Shown: positions 52,950 through 62,384, counted from the first letter of the stretch. The stretch: DNA of 64,000 bases from Perlucidibaca wandonensis (GCF_042677145.1 NZ_JBHTIT010000002.1:62001-126000); one strand, 5' to 3'. Numbers and translations are program-made. The notes: generated by a model not told the origin, from the sequence alone.

Positions 52950-53524
52950 AAATAATCATTCGGCAGTCATCACAAGGAGCATTATTGTGCGAATGGCTTA
53001 TCGCCATGGCACTGACAGGGATTATGCTAAGCGCGAGTTTTGCTTGGGCGGGTTCGTGGCAGCGCCAGCAGCAGGCAAGGCATTGGACAGCAAACTGGGT
53101 CATTGCCATGGAGCAACTACGCCAGCTTGCTCAGCAAGATCGCCAGAACTGGGTGGTTTGTGCCAGTGCCGATGGTTCGCGTTGCCAAGCGGTGTGGCAG
53201 GCAAAGTGGCTGGTATTTCGCGATGATAATGCCGATGGCATACGTCAGCGTAGCGAGCACGTGCAAAGCCTATCGCCAGATATTCCGAAGGCATGGCGTA
53301 TGATCTGGCGTAGTTTTCGTAATCAAGATTGGCTGACCTGGAGTGCTCAGGGCGATGCTGTGCTGTCGAATGGTACGCTGACGGTATGCCCGCCAGTGAT
53401 TGATGAGGCGGCACTACGACAAGTCATTGTCAGTAAGTCGGGGCGTATGCGTATACGCCGGCCCAGCCAAGATTCGCCAGCCGTACTGCAAGCTGCCCGT
53501 GATGTTTGTGGTTGGCTAAGCTGA
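52946..53524 (+). CDS. Type IV pilus minor pilin, FimT/GspH-like
   Basis: The 192-residue protein has a prepilin site after Gly11 (SQG-ALLCE, Glu at +5), with the helix WLIAMALTGIMLSASFAWA. The middle part carries the GspH/FimT-type block LVFRDDNADGIRQ, and cysteines occur in VCAS, SRCQ, VCPP and DVCGW. Such pilins help start pilus assembly; FimT-type ones can bind DNA. It is the last of four overlapping genes and lies 32 bases before thiO. Confidence 0.82.
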   Translation: MKIIIRQSSQGALLCEWLIAMALTGIMLSASFAWAGSWQRQQQARHWTANWVIAMEQLRQLAQQDRQNWVVCASADGSRCQAVWQAKWLVFRDDNADGIRQRSEHVQSLSPDIPKAWRMIWRSFRNQDWLTWSAQGDAVLSNGTLTVCPPVIDEAALRQVIVSKSGRMRIRRPSQDSPAVLQAARDVCGWLS

Positions 53525-53556
53525 GGCGGTTTTACTTAGATTTTATTGGGGTTCTT

Positions 53557-54639
53557 ATGCGAGTAGTGATTGTCGGCGCAGGTATCAATGGCCTGTTAAC
53601 GGCACGCGAGTTAGCCAAGGCCGGCGTTGAAGTCATGCTTTGCGATCAAGGTGAGCTTGCGCAGCAGGCATCTTGGGCTGGCGGCGGCATCGTTTCGCCG
53701 CTATATCCGTGGCGCTATTCACCTGCCGTTACGGCGCTCTCACAATGGGCGCAAGCTGCGTATCCACTCCTGCGTGATGAGCTGATGGCTGATGTCGGCA
53801 TCGATATTGAGTTGCTGACATCGGGCTTATTATTTGTGAATACCGACGATGCTCGAGATGCGCGTGTTTGGGCGCAGGCGAATGCGACAACCTGCGAAGT
53901 ACTTGATGCCGACTCTTTGCGTGAGCGTTGGCCAGGCTTGGCGCATGACGCGGAGCAGGGTGTATTTTTCCCTGATATAGCCCAAGTGAGAAACCCGCGA
54001 TTACTGAAAGCATTGATAGCCGATCTACAGCGCTATCCACAGGTGCAGTTACGCTCGAAAACAGCCATTAGCTCAGTTAGTGGTGCTCAAGCTAGTCACT
54101 CGGCATCAGTCATGTTTACCTCTGGCGAGCTAGTCGAGGCCGATGCTGTGATTGTTTGCGCCGGCGCTTGGAGCGCAAAATTACTGCCGCGAGCAGCCGT
54201 GCCAGTGCGCCCGGTGCGCGGCCAAATGCTGCAGTACGAAACCGCTCCAGGCACCATTACAAGCATGATTTTGCGCGATGGCCATTACCTAATTCCTCGC
54301 GCAGATGGCTTGGTGCTATGCGGCTCGACCTTGGAAGAAGCGGGGTTTGATAATCGCACCACGGCAGAGGCACGCGAGTTGCTTGAAAAAGCGGCGGCTT
54401 CGCTATGGCCGGGCCTGACCGAGCAGCCGCCGGTGCGGCATTGGGCTGGCCTCAGGCCAGGCTCGCCCAATGGCATCCCGTTTATTGGTGCCGTGCCCGA
54501 GCAAGCTGGAGTCTGGGTTAATGCCGGTCAGTACCGCAACGGCTTGGTGCTAGCGCCGGCATCTGCGGCGCTAATTAGCGACTTAGTGCTAGGACGCACG
54601 CCACGCTTAGCTGCCGCGCCTTACGCCCCAATGACTTAA
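53557..54639 (+). CDS. thiO: Glycine oxidase ThiO (FAD-dependent D-amino-acid oxidase family)
   Basis: The 360-residue flavoenzyme starts MRVVIVGAGINGLLTARELAKAG, an FAD-binding Rossmann fold. SWAGGGIVSPLYPWRY and RPVRGQMLQYE are typical DAO-family blocks, and the C-terminal HWAGLRPGSPNGIPFIGAVP contacts flavin. ThiO oxidises glycine to the imine used for the thiazole of thiamine. In Pseudomonas the same gene flanks the pilin cluster. Its TAA stop shares TTAA with the convergent gene that follows. Confidence 0.9.
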   Translation: MRVVIVGAGINGLLTARELAKAGVEVMLCDQGELAQQASWAGGGIVSPLYPWRYSPAVTALSQWAQAAYPLLRDELMADVGIDIELLTSGLLFVNTDDARDARVWAQANATTCEVLDADSLRERWPGLAHDAEQGVFFPDIAQVRNPRLLKALIADLQRYPQVQLRSKTAISSVSGAQASHSASVMFTSGELVEADAVIVCAGAWSAKLLPRAAVPVRPVRGQMLQYETAPGTITSMILRDGHYLIPRADGLVLCGSTLEEAGFDNRTTAEARELLEKAAASLWPGLTEQPPVRHWAGLRPGSPNGIPFIGAVPEQAGVWVNAGQYRNGLVLAPASAALISDLVLGRTPRLAAAPYAPMT

Positions 54640-54911
54640 TGGTCTTTAGAGTTGTTTTCTAGCCATGCATCGCGATGTGCTTCGCAGCAAAAATAGTGGC
54701 CACTTGAGCGTGTGCTTTCACCCTCGGGCAGATGTATTTGGCACTGAGCGCAGCGCTGCATAGGCAGGCTTTGCTGTTGCCGATCTGAGCCTGAGTTAGA
54801 TTGCTCAGAAGAGCCGTCAGCGGGTTTGTCCAACGCCAAAAAGCGCCGAATATAGCGATAAGCTAACCAGCCTAGAGCCAATAAAATTATGAGACGAATA
54901 ATGCCCAACAT
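54636..54911 (-). CDS. PP0621-like small membrane-anchored protein with Cys/His site
   Basis: The 91-residue protein has one N-terminal membrane segment (MLGIIRLIILLALGWLAYRY) and a polar Ser/Gln-rich linker. A C-terminal MYND-like metal site follows: CAQC, then HYFCCEAH. This matches the PP0621 family known from pseudomonads. Function is unknown. The ATG at 54911 has AAGGAA upstream; the 15 open codons before it lack support. The stop overlaps the thiO stop on the other strand. Confidence 0.82.
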   Translation of the reverse strand: MLGIIRLIILLALGWLAYRYIRRFLALDKPADGSSEQSNSGSDRQQQSLPMQRCAQCQIHLPEGESTRSSGHYFCCEAHRDAWLENNSKDH

Positions 54912-54985
54912 GCGAGTTTCCTTCTGCCAATGCGCGTACTCGACTATCCTAGGCAACTTCGTGCCAACTGCCTACTGAAATTGCC

Positions 54986-56641
54986 ATGTCTCTACAATCG
55001 CCACACACCTCTATTCGCTTCGCTCTAGCCCAGCTCGACTTTTTGGTCGGCGATATTCCGGGCAATACCGCTTTGATGATGGCGCAAGCTGTACATGCTC
55101 GCGATGAGCTCAAAGCCGATGCCATTATTTTTCCGGAGCTCAGCCTTACCGGTTATCCACCAGAGGATTTATTGCTGCGGCCTAGCCTTGAGCGCCGCGT
55201 ACAGGCAGCTGTTGAGCAGCTGAAGACGATACAGGGCATTACGCTAGTGTTTGGCTTACCTGAGCAGCGCGAAAACGGTCTGCATAATGCCGCTTGGGTC
55301 ATACGCGATGGCCAGTGCCTAGCGCGTTACGCTAAACATCAGCTGCCAAATCACGAGGTCTTCGATGAGCTGCGCTACTTCGTCGCTGGCACTGGGGCCA
55401 CAGTATTTGAGCTTCATGGTATGCGTATTGGCTTGACGATTTGTGAGGATATTTGGCATTCCGGTCCCGCTCGCGCTGCCAAGGAAGCTGGTGCTGAATT
55501 GCTGATTAATATCAACGCTTCGCCATTTCATGTCGGCAAAGCGGCTGAGCGCTTGGGTGTTGTTGGTGAGCGCGCGTGCGAGCTAGATCTGCCGATACTT
55601 TATTGCAATGTGGTTGGCGGCCAAGACGAACTAGTCTTCGATGGTGGTTCGTTTGCGCTACAGGCATCGGGCGAAGTGGCTATGCAAGCACCGCTGTTTA
55701 GCGCCGGCTTACATGTTGTGGATGTTGATGTGGCAACACGTCATATCAGCTCGAGTACACAAGCTAGGCTGCCTGATCGCCACGAATCGATTTACCAAGC
55801 GCTGGTTTTGGCATTACGTGATTACGTCACTAAAAGTGGCTTCAAAGGTGTACTACTCGGCCTCTCGGGCGGTATTGATTCTGCGCTGACTCTGGCCATT
55901 GCGTGTGACGCACTAGGCGCCTCGCGTGTGCGTGCGGTGATGATGCCGTATCACTACACCGCCGACATCAGCCGCAATGACGCCGCCGAGCAAGCCACGC
56001 GCTTAGGTGTGCATTACAGCAGCTTGCCCATCGTCGCTATGGTTGAGGCCTTTACCAACACGCTAAGCGAAACCTTTGCCGGCCTTGGTGCCGATAAAAC
56101 CGAGGAAAATTTACAAGCACGTTCGCGCGGCGTATTGCTCATGGCGATCTCTAATAAGCTTGGCTATCTGGTTTTGCCAACGGGTAATAAGTCTGAAATG
56201 TCAGTGGGTTATGCCACGCTTTATGGCGATATGGCTGGCGGCTTTGCGGTCTTAAAAGATGTGCCAAAAGTCGAGGTTTTCGAGCTATGTCGTTGGCGTA
56301 ATGCGCAGGCGCGCGCCGCTGGCGAGGCCGATATTGTGCCGCAGCGCGTTATTGATCGACCGCCGTCAGCCGAGCTTGCGCCCGATCAAAAAGATGAAGA
56401 TTCGCTGCCGCCATATCCTGCGCTTGATGAGATTTTGCGCCGCTATATTGAGTGTGATGAAAGTGCGCACGACATCATCGCGGCCGGCTTTGATGCTGAG
56501 CAAGTTAATCATGTGCTGCGCCTAGTCGACATCAGTGAGCACAAACGGCGGCAGTCAGCTGTTGGCCCGCGCATTAGTCGTCGTGGCTTTGGCAAAGATC
56601 GGCGCTATCCCATCGTTAATGGTTGGAAAATCGGCGACTAA
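54986..56641 (+). CDS. nadE: Glutamine-dependent NAD+ synthetase
   Basis: The 551-residue two-domain enzyme has an N-terminal nitrilase-type glutaminase with catalytic triad Glu51, Lys117 and Cys153 (FPELSLTGYP, KHQLPN, TICEDIW). A C-terminal synthetase domain carries the PP-loop SGGIDS at residues 294-299. It amidates deamido-NAD using glutamine-derived ammonia. A weak 6-bp hairpin lies just after the stop, but without a T-run. Confidence 0.96.
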   Translation: MSLQSPHTSIRFALAQLDFLVGDIPGNTALMMAQAVHARDELKADAIIFPELSLTGYPPEDLLLRPSLERRVQAAVEQLKTIQGITLVFGLPEQRENGLHNAAWVIRDGQCLARYAKHQLPNHEVFDELRYFVAGTGATVFELHGMRIGLTICEDIWHSGPARAAKEAGAELLININASPFHVGKAAERLGVVGERACELDLPILYCNVVGGQDELVFDGGSFALQASGEVAMQAPLFSAGLHVVDVDVATRHISSSTQARLPDRHESIYQALVLALRDYVTKSGFKGVLLGLSGGIDSALTLAIACDALGASRVRAVMMPYHYTADISRNDAAEQATRLGVHYSSLPIVAMVEAFTNTLSETFAGLGADKTEENLQARSRGVLLMAISNKLGYLVLPTGNKSEMSVGYATLYGDMAGGFAVLKDVPKVEVFELCRWRNAQARAAGEADIVPQRVIDRPPSAELAPDQKDEDSLPPYPALDEILRRYIECDESAHDIIAAGFDAEQVNHVLRLVDISEHKRRQSAVGPRISRRGFGKDRRYPIVNGWKIGD

Positions 56642-56721
56642 AATTTGCCCTCGCCCTAGCGAAGTGCTCAGGGCGTGACTACCTTTAAAGGCATAGGCTC
56701 TCTCGCAAGGAGGCGGGCGCC

Positions 56722-59169
56722 ATGCGTAAAGGTTTACTGACCTGCTGTTTGCTGATGCTCTCCGGTGCACTTGGCGCTAATGCGCTCTCGCGATTTTTCC
56801 CCGCCACGCCAGCGCCTGTGCCGGCGTTGTGGTGGGCAATAGATACCTCGGCGCCGTTGCCGATATCGTCACTACAGCAATGGTTTATCGAGTCTAGCCC
56901 TGGGCAGTCGGCGGCTAGCTTGCGGCCATTACCCAGTGACGGGGTAGGCATTGGTCTACTCGCGGGCATGCCGGATGCGCAGGGCGATGTGGCAGTGCGG
57001 GAGCTGATGCCGCCGTGGCCGTTAAACCTTTCTCGAGTATGGCCAGCGGAGCCCAGGCATCGCCAAGTTAAGCTGCTATCTGCGAGCATGGAGTCGGGAC
57101 TGGTGCTGCCTCTACCTGCCGAGGCGATTTCCAATGTTCATGCCGAGCTTGTGCTCGCGCGTTCGGGGCCTCCGCGAGGGCCATACGAGCTCGATGTCAG
57201 CTTCACTGGTTCGCCTACACAGTCTGTGACCGCAATAGACAGTGGCTCATCGATTATCGTGGCTTTAGATTCTGTACTTAACCCATGGCCATTCGCCGAT
57301 GCAGCGCAAGCCATCCTTGAGTTGGTGCCACGCGCCGATTCGCCATGGGTAGTTTTTGCTTCGACGCCGGTCATTTGGCGCTTAAGTTGGCAAAGCCCAT
57401 CGGCGATGCTAAGCGGTCGAGCGCAGTGGCGGCGCGTATTAAATAGCTTGCTGATGCACACGGGAGATCGCACTGACTTGGTGCCTGATCTAGCCGCGAA
57501 ACTATTAGCCCAAGTGCAGGGCGAGGCAGTGCCAAAAGAAACGACAGTGAACTATCGGCCCGCACGATTATCTGATGCTTGCGGTGGCAATGAAGGCCTA
57601 TTGCTCACAGCTAACGAGTTGCAAGACGATATTTCAGCGCAGTTAACGCGATGGTTAGATCTGGCGCTGCAAGGGCCATTGCAGCCATACCGACTAGTGC
57701 CGCGCAGCCATCTTGGTAGTTTTAATGGTGTCGATGTGTATTTTGCTAGCCCTACGCTGGGGCGTGCGTTATGGCCGGGGGATCACGGCTTTCGAGCCTG
57801 TTTATCGCTCATGGACTGCGCTGATGTCAGCACACTTTCACCAAGCTTGCAGGCGAAAATTGGTACCGAATCATCACAAGGATTGCTGCTGAGTGACACC
57901 GTTTTAGGCTCACAAGGGCAGCTCACGGCAATAGACCCTCCTGCAAATACCGCTAAAGCAGTGGCGCTAGGCGATTCATTACTGATTGATACAGGGCCCG
58001 ACCCAACAAGTGCGACAGGTCGAGCGCAAACCTTGCTGTGGTTGAGTGTCGACGGCACATTTTATTTACGCGATGGAGACTCAGGCGACTTATTGTGGCG
58101 CTGGCAGCCGACAGTTTGGCAGGCGCACCGAGCGCAATTATTGGCGCAGCCGACAGCTCTACGCCCAGAGCAGCTTAGTTCATATGCACTGCAACTCTGG
58201 GAGGGTGGTCTGGGCGAAAGAATTGTTTTTGCCTTGCTAGCGGGAAGGCTGCTTGCACTGGACTTAAGTCAGCCGCAGCAACCTAGATTATTGCCACTAT
58301 CAGCTACATCGGTCGATAGCTTTAGCATCTTGCCGAAGTCGTTAACAAGCACAGCGCCTGAACTTTTATTGGGGGTTAGGGCTGTGATGCCTGATGCCAG
58401 TCATCTCTCAAGAGTAAATGGCTTAACCGGCGAGATACTTTGGCGAGCAGAGACTGAGAGTGAATCGCCGCAATGGCCGGTACCGTGGACATTTATTAGC
58501 TGGCAGCAAAGTATTCGAGGCTACGGTGTCGATGACCTAGGGCGCATTTGGCGACTGCAAACTAACGCTCATGACAAGAGTTTTACTCGCCCCACAATCA
58601 TTGCTCAGCCTAGCGCTAATCTAGCCGAGGTCGAAATCCTTGCCGCGCCAAGTCTCTCTATTCAACCCGATGCTAATGGCCGACGCCGAGTGGCATTAAG
58701 CTTGGCTACTCGCGCTAGCGAAGCCGATGGCGTGCTGCTTTCAGCCTGGCTCGATGACGAACGCGCCGCACCATTAGTGATAAGTAGCCTGCCAAAATGG
58801 ACAACACCTACCGCGCCGCCAACACACAACATCGGTTGGCAGCGTCAATTCTCATCCGAGCAAAGTTTAGGGCTGAGTCCGAAGTGGCTAGATGCTCGGG
58901 TAGTGCTAACACTAGAGGCCGCTTTGCCGCCGAAAGCACTTTGCCTTGCCGCCGATATTCAAACCAGGCTCTATGATTTGCCATGGCGCAAAGGCCGCAG
59001 TACAGAGTTGGCGAAGGAAATAGATTTAGGCACATCGCCAGTCCAGCTTGCCGCACCTGTTATTAGCGAGGAGGGCAAGCTGCATTGGCTAGGTCAATCC
59101 AAACCCGAGGTTGAGCTTGGATTAACCGCGTATCGTCGGCGCTTGAGGAAAGCTCCGACGTTGGATTAA
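56722..59169 (+). CDS. PilY1-like secreted protein, diverged and short
   Basis: The 815-residue protein has a Sec signal (LLMLSGALGANA). Segments parallel PilY1: an ACGGNEGLLLTANELQDD block where PilY1 has its von Willebrand A end, then DVYFASPTLGRALWPGDHGF like the WPGNLKKY region. Propeller-like blades follow (LLWLSVDGTFYLRDGDSGDLLWRW; SRVNGLTGEILWRAE). It is about 350 residues shorter than P. aeruginosa PilY1, and I see no clear DxNxDxxxD calcium loop. A strong AAGGAGG precedes the ATG. It stands three genes away from the minor-pilin operon rather than within it. A tip adhesin or priming role is inferred. Confidence 0.65.
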   Translation: MRKGLLTCCLLMLSGALGANALSRFFPATPAPVPALWWAIDTSAPLPISSLQQWFIESSPGQSAASLRPLPSDGVGIGLLAGMPDAQGDVAVRELMPPWPLNLSRVWPAEPRHRQVKLLSASMESGLVLPLPAEAISNVHAELVLARSGPPRGPYELDVSFTGSPTQSVTAIDSGSSIIVALDSVLNPWPFADAAQAILELVPRADSPWVVFASTPVIWRLSWQSPSAMLSGRAQWRRVLNSLLMHTGDRTDLVPDLAAKLLAQVQGEAVPKETTVNYRPARLSDACGGNEGLLLTANELQDDISAQLTRWLDLALQGPLQPYRLVPRSHLGSFNGVDVYFASPTLGRALWPGDHGFRACLSLMDCADVSTLSPSLQAKIGTESSQGLLLSDTVLGSQGQLTAIDPPANTAKAVALGDSLLIDTGPDPTSATGRAQTLLWLSVDGTFYLRDGDSGDLLWRWQPTVWQAHRAQLLAQPTALRPEQLSSYALQLWEGGLGERIVFALLAGRLLALDLSQPQQPRLLPLSATSVDSFSILPKSLTSTAPELLLGVRAVMPDASHLSRVNGLTGEILWRAETESESPQWPVPWTFISWQQSIRGYGVDDLGRIWRLQTNAHDKSFTRPTIIAQPSANLAEVEILAAPSLSIQPDANGRRRVALSLATRASEADGVLLSAWLDDERAAPLVISSLPKWTTPTAPPTHNIGWQRQFSSEQSLGLSPKWLDARVVLTLEAALPPKALCLAADIQTRLYDLPWRKGRSTELAKEIDLGTSPVQLAAPVISEEGKLHWLGQSKPEVELGLTAYRRRLRKAPTLD

Positions 59170-59903
59170 CCGGCTTTTTTGCTGGGCTCGATGGTTTTCA
59201 GTAGATCTTGCGCTTGAGCAGCAAGATCTTTCATGTTCAAGGCGTTGTAGTTATTTACCAGAATGCTCAGTGCTTTCGGCACAGCTTGGCTTTCGGGATA
59301 GTTTTCGACGATCCAACGTGCACGATTGATGGCAGCAACGAAAGCGCCGCGCATTTCGTAATAGCGGGCTACATGCAGTTCTGCTTCAGCAAATTGGTTG
59401 CGCAGATAAATCAGGCGTTGGTGGGCGTCGGCGTTGTATTGGCTGCTTGGAAAGCGTGTGATGAGCTGGCGGAAATCATCAAAAGCGACTTTCGCTTGAC
59501 CCATGTCGCGATGCGCCATATTTATCGGTAGGCGCTTCAGAATGGCATCTTGGTCAATGGCAAAGTTAGACAGGCCACGCATATAAAATACGTAATCTAA
59601 GTTTGCAGACTCAGGATGCAGGCGCATATAGCGGTCAATAGCGGCAATTGCGCTAGCGTAGTCGCCTTGCATATAGCGACCATAAACTAGCTCGAGCTGA
59701 GCCTGTTCGGTGTAATTACCAACGGGATATTGCGACTCTAGCGCTTCATAGCCAGCAGTGGCGACGCTGTAGTTGCCGGCTTTGAGGGCATCATGAGCTT
59801 CGCTGTAATAGCTGGCTTCAGTTTTAACCGTAGGCTTTTGCGAGACACAGGCCGCGAGTAAAAGCACTGCGGCGGTGAGAAATAAACGTGACATCTTTTT
59901 CAT
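59166..59903 (-). CDS. bamD: Outer-membrane assembly lipoprotein BamD
   Basis: The 245-residue TPR lipoprotein has lipobox LLAAC (Cys19). Five tetratricopeptide-like repeats follow, with family blocks AHDALKAGNYSVATAGYEALESQYP and YVFYMRGLSNFA (each broken at conserved residues) and NPYNADAHQ-like PSSQYNADAHQRL. It is an essential part of the BAM complex that inserts beta-barrels, of which BcsC is one here. The ATG at 59903 gives MKKMSRLF; eight more upstream codons are open. Its stop overlaps that of the PilY1-like gene by TTAA. It is divergent from rluD. Confidence 0.95.
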   Translation of the reverse strand: MKKMSRLFLTAAVLLLAACVSQKPTVKTEASYYSEAHDALKAGNYSVATAGYEALESQYPVGNYTEQAQLELVYGRYMQGDYASAIAAIDRYMRLHPESANLDYVFYMRGLSNFAIDQDAILKRLPINMAHRDMGQAKVAFDDFRQLITRFPSSQYNADAHQRLIYLRNQFAEAELHVARYYEMRGAFVAAINRARWIVENYPESQAVPKALSILVNNYNALNMKDLAAQAQDLLKTIEPSKKAG

Positions 59904-59985
59904 GAATTCATCCAAGATGAGCACCAAGGGTGGTGCGCGGGTACAATGCCCCTATTAAACACTAGCTCGACGAGCCCGCCAAACC

Positions 59986-60939
59986 ATGTCGCAAGCAATT
60001 TCACTAAATGCTGTTGTTCCACCAGAGCTTGCCGGTTGCCGTATTGACCAAGCCGCTGCCTCCCTTTTCGCCGAATACTCGCGCGAACGCCTGAAACAGT
60101 GGATCCACAACGGCATGCTGACCTGCAATGGCGAGCAGCGCAAACCCAAAGAGAAAGTTTTGGGCGGCGAGCAGTTGGTTATTGAGGCGCTACTGGAAGA
60201 AGAGACCCAGGCTAAGCCCGAAGATATTGCGCTCGATATTATCTATGAAGACAGCTATCTGATGGTGATCAACAAGCCTGCGGGCTTGGTTGTGCATCCC
60301 GGAGCAGGCAATCACACCGGCACTTTGATGAATGCGCTCCTGCATCATCAAGCCGATTTAGTGAACCTGCCGCGCGCTGGCATTGTGCATCGCCTCGACC
60401 GTGACACCACGGGCCTGATGGTTGTCGCCAAAACTTTGCCGGCCCATACGCATTTGGTGGCTCAGCTCGCCAGCAAGCTGGTGTATCGCGAGTACGAAGC
60501 GGTGGCATACGGCCAAATGACCGCAGGCGGCACTGTTGATGCGCCTATCGATCGCCATCCGCATGATCGTGTGCGCATGGCAGTTGTTGCTGGCGGGCGT
60601 AATGCCGTAACGCAATACCGCATTTTGCAGCGTTACCCCAATCACACGCACTTGCGCATTCAGTTAGAAACTGGCCGCACTCACCAAATTCGCGTGCATA
60701 TGGCACATGTCGGCAATGCTTTAGTCGGCGATCAGGTGTATTCCCGACTGCGCTTTCCCAAAGGCGCATCGCCAGAACTGCAAGACACGATGCGCGAATT
60801 TGGTCGGCAGGCCTTGCATGCACGCCGGTTAGGCTTGGTGCATCCGGCAACTGAAGAGCAATGCCTGTGGGAGTCGCCATTGCCGGAAGATTTCGAGGCA
60901 CTGCTGTTGGCGCTTAAAACTGATGCAGCGCGCGAGTAA
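59986..60939 (+). CDS. rluD: 23S rRNA pseudouridine synthase RluD
   Basis: The 317-residue enzyme has an N-terminal S4 domain (GCRIDQAAASLFAEYSRERLKQWI) and the RluA-type catalytic motif HRLDRDTTGLMV with its nucleophilic aspartate. RTHQIRVHMAHVG is a further signature. RluD makes pseudouridines 1911, 1915 and 1917 of 23S rRNA. A TACAAT -10-like element sits about 40 bases before the start. The divergent bamD/rluD pair is conserved. Confidence 0.96.
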   Translation: MSQAISLNAVVPPELAGCRIDQAAASLFAEYSRERLKQWIHNGMLTCNGEQRKPKEKVLGGEQLVIEALLEEETQAKPEDIALDIIYEDSYLMVINKPAGLVVHPGAGNHTGTLMNALLHHQADLVNLPRAGIVHRLDRDTTGLMVVAKTLPAHTHLVAQLASKLVYREYEAVAYGQMTAGGTVDAPIDRHPHDRVRMAVVAGGRNAVTQYRILQRYPNHTHLRIQLETGRTHQIRVHMAHVGNALVGDQVYSRLRFPKGASPELQDTMREFGRQALHARRLGLVHPATEEQCLWESPLPEDFEALLLALKTDAARE

Positions 60940-61771
60940 GCAAGTGAGCGATCTAAGAGAGGCTGTTGGAAGCCCAAAAACATTAGATCAGTCACAGCTT
61001 ATTCGTGCCGATTGGCCAGCTCCGGCGCACGTGCAAGCATGGGTAACTACGCGAGCCGGCGGCGTTAGTACGGCACCATTCGACAGCTTAAACCTAGGCC
61101 ATCATGTCAATGACGACGCGCAAGCCGTAGCCGAGAATCGCCAGCGCCTGACGGGCTTTTGCCACGCTCGCGGTAGTCGTGGTGAGCTCATCTGGCTAAA
61201 TCAAATCCACGGCATCGATGTGCTTGAGCCCAGATCATCAGTATTAGATGAGCAATCTGCCTGCACGCCCATCGATGCCGATGCCAGCTCAACAGCTGAT
61301 GCAGGCCTCGCCTTAGTGGTGATGACCGCCGACTGCCTGCCGGTGTTTTTCACCGATATCGCAGGTGAGCGCGTTGCCGTGGCTCATGCCGGTTGGCGCG
61401 GCCTCTGCAATGGCATTTTAGAAGCCACCGCTGCGACTTTTTCGCCTCAACAAACCTTGATGGCATGGTTAGGCCCAGCCATCGGGCCAAATAGCTTTGA
61501 GGTTGGTGAATCAGTGCGCGAGGCGTTTATCGCATTGGCAATAGATGATGAGCTAGAGGCCACAAAGGCAGCGTTTTCGGCTAATAAGCCAGGCCATTAC
61601 CTCGCCGATCTTTACCAGCTCGCACGCATACGCCTGCTGCGCACCGGTGTCTCAGCGGTGTATGGTGGCGGCTTGGACACTTTCAGCGAATCATCGCGCT
61701 TCTTCTCCTATCGCCGCGAAGCAGCAACAGGGCGAATGGCCAGTGTGATCTGGCGAAACCGGCCTAACTAG
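60923..61771 (+). CDS. pgeF: Purine nucleoside phosphorylase/peptidoglycan editing factor (YfiH, laccase-domain)
   Basis: The 282-residue protein has the DUF152 multicopper-oxidase-like fold. Zinc/catalytic residues appear in NQIHG, MTADCLPVFF and VAHAGWRGLCNGI. YfiH proteins act on purine nucleosides, and in E. coli the gene affects correct peptidoglycan composition. The ATG at 60923 overlaps rluD by 17 bases; a GTG at 60944 is an alternative nearer to the usual length. Confidence 0.92.
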   Translation: MQRASKQVSDLREAVGSPKTLDQSQLIRADWPAPAHVQAWVTTRAGGVSTAPFDSLNLGHHVNDDAQAVAENRQRLTGFCHARGSRGELIWLNQIHGIDVLEPRSSVLDEQSACTPIDADASSTADAGLALVVMTADCLPVFFTDIAGERVAVAHAGWRGLCNGILEATAATFSPQQTLMAWLGPAIGPNSFEVGESVREAFIALAIDDELEATKAAFSANKPGHYLADLYQLARIRLLRTGVSAVYGGGLDTFSESSRFFSYRREAATGRMASVIWRNRPN

Positions 61772-61809
61772 GCGGCGCTTAAAACTAGTACATATTTAAA
61801 GGAGTTGGC

Positions 61810-62364
61810 ATGACGCCAATGGTTGTTATTTATCACAGTGGTTTTGGTCACACCGAGCAGGTCGCACTGTGCGTCGTTAATGGCGCCAATCGTGTCGCTG
61901 GCGTACAAGCGCAAGCCATGTCGGTGGTTGATGTTGACTGGGAAGTTTTAGCCGCTGCCGAGGCCATTGTTTTTGGCGCACCAGTTTATATGGGCAGTGT
62001 TTCTGCCACGTTCAAACAGTTTATGGATGACAGTTCACGTACGTGGTTTGCGCAAGGCTGGCAGGATAAAGTCGCTGCGGGCTTTGTTAACTCCGGCGCC
62101 TTAAGTGGCGACAAACAAGTTGCGCTGCAGCAGTTACAAACCTTTGCTGGCCAGCACGGCATGCTTTGGGTCAACTTTGCCTTGCAGCCAAGTGGCACTG
62201 GCCCAACCGATTTAAATCGCCTCGGGTCTTATTCGGGCTTAATGACACAGGCCGATAACGAAGCGCCAGAACATACGCCGCCGCAGGGCGATCGCGACAC
62301 TGCAGAAGCTTTTGGTCAGCACATCGCCGAGCGTACAGTACGCTGGCAGCGTGGCGCTAAATAG
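61810..62364 (+). CDS. Flavodoxin-family NAD(P)H-dependent oxidoreductase
   Basis: This 184-residue flavodoxin-fold protein resembles WrbA-type and related FMN proteins. The phosphate-binding loop is IYHSGFGHTEQVA, FGAPVYMGSVSATFKQFMD is the isoalloxazine loop, and GFVNSGALSGDKQ follows. A quinone reductase or azoreductase-like role is possible but not provable. AAAGGAG six bases before the ATG gives strong translation. It lies between pgeF and clpB without overlap. Confidence 0.85.
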   Translation: MTPMVVIYHSGFGHTEQVALCVVNGANRVAGVQAQAMSVVDVDWEVLAAAEAIVFGAPVYMGSVSATFKQFMDDSSRTWFAQGWQDKVAAGFVNSGALSGDKQVALQQLQTFAGQHGMLWVNFALQPSGTGPTDLNRLGSYSGLMTQADNEAPEHTPPQGDRDTAEAFGQHIAERTVRWQRGAK

Positions 62365-62384
62365 CGCAAGCATCAACCCTAGCC

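Noticed and set aside
56652..56675. Possible terminator after nadE (CGCCCT paired with AGGGCG)
   Set aside because: The stem is only six base pairs with a long loop and no T-run.
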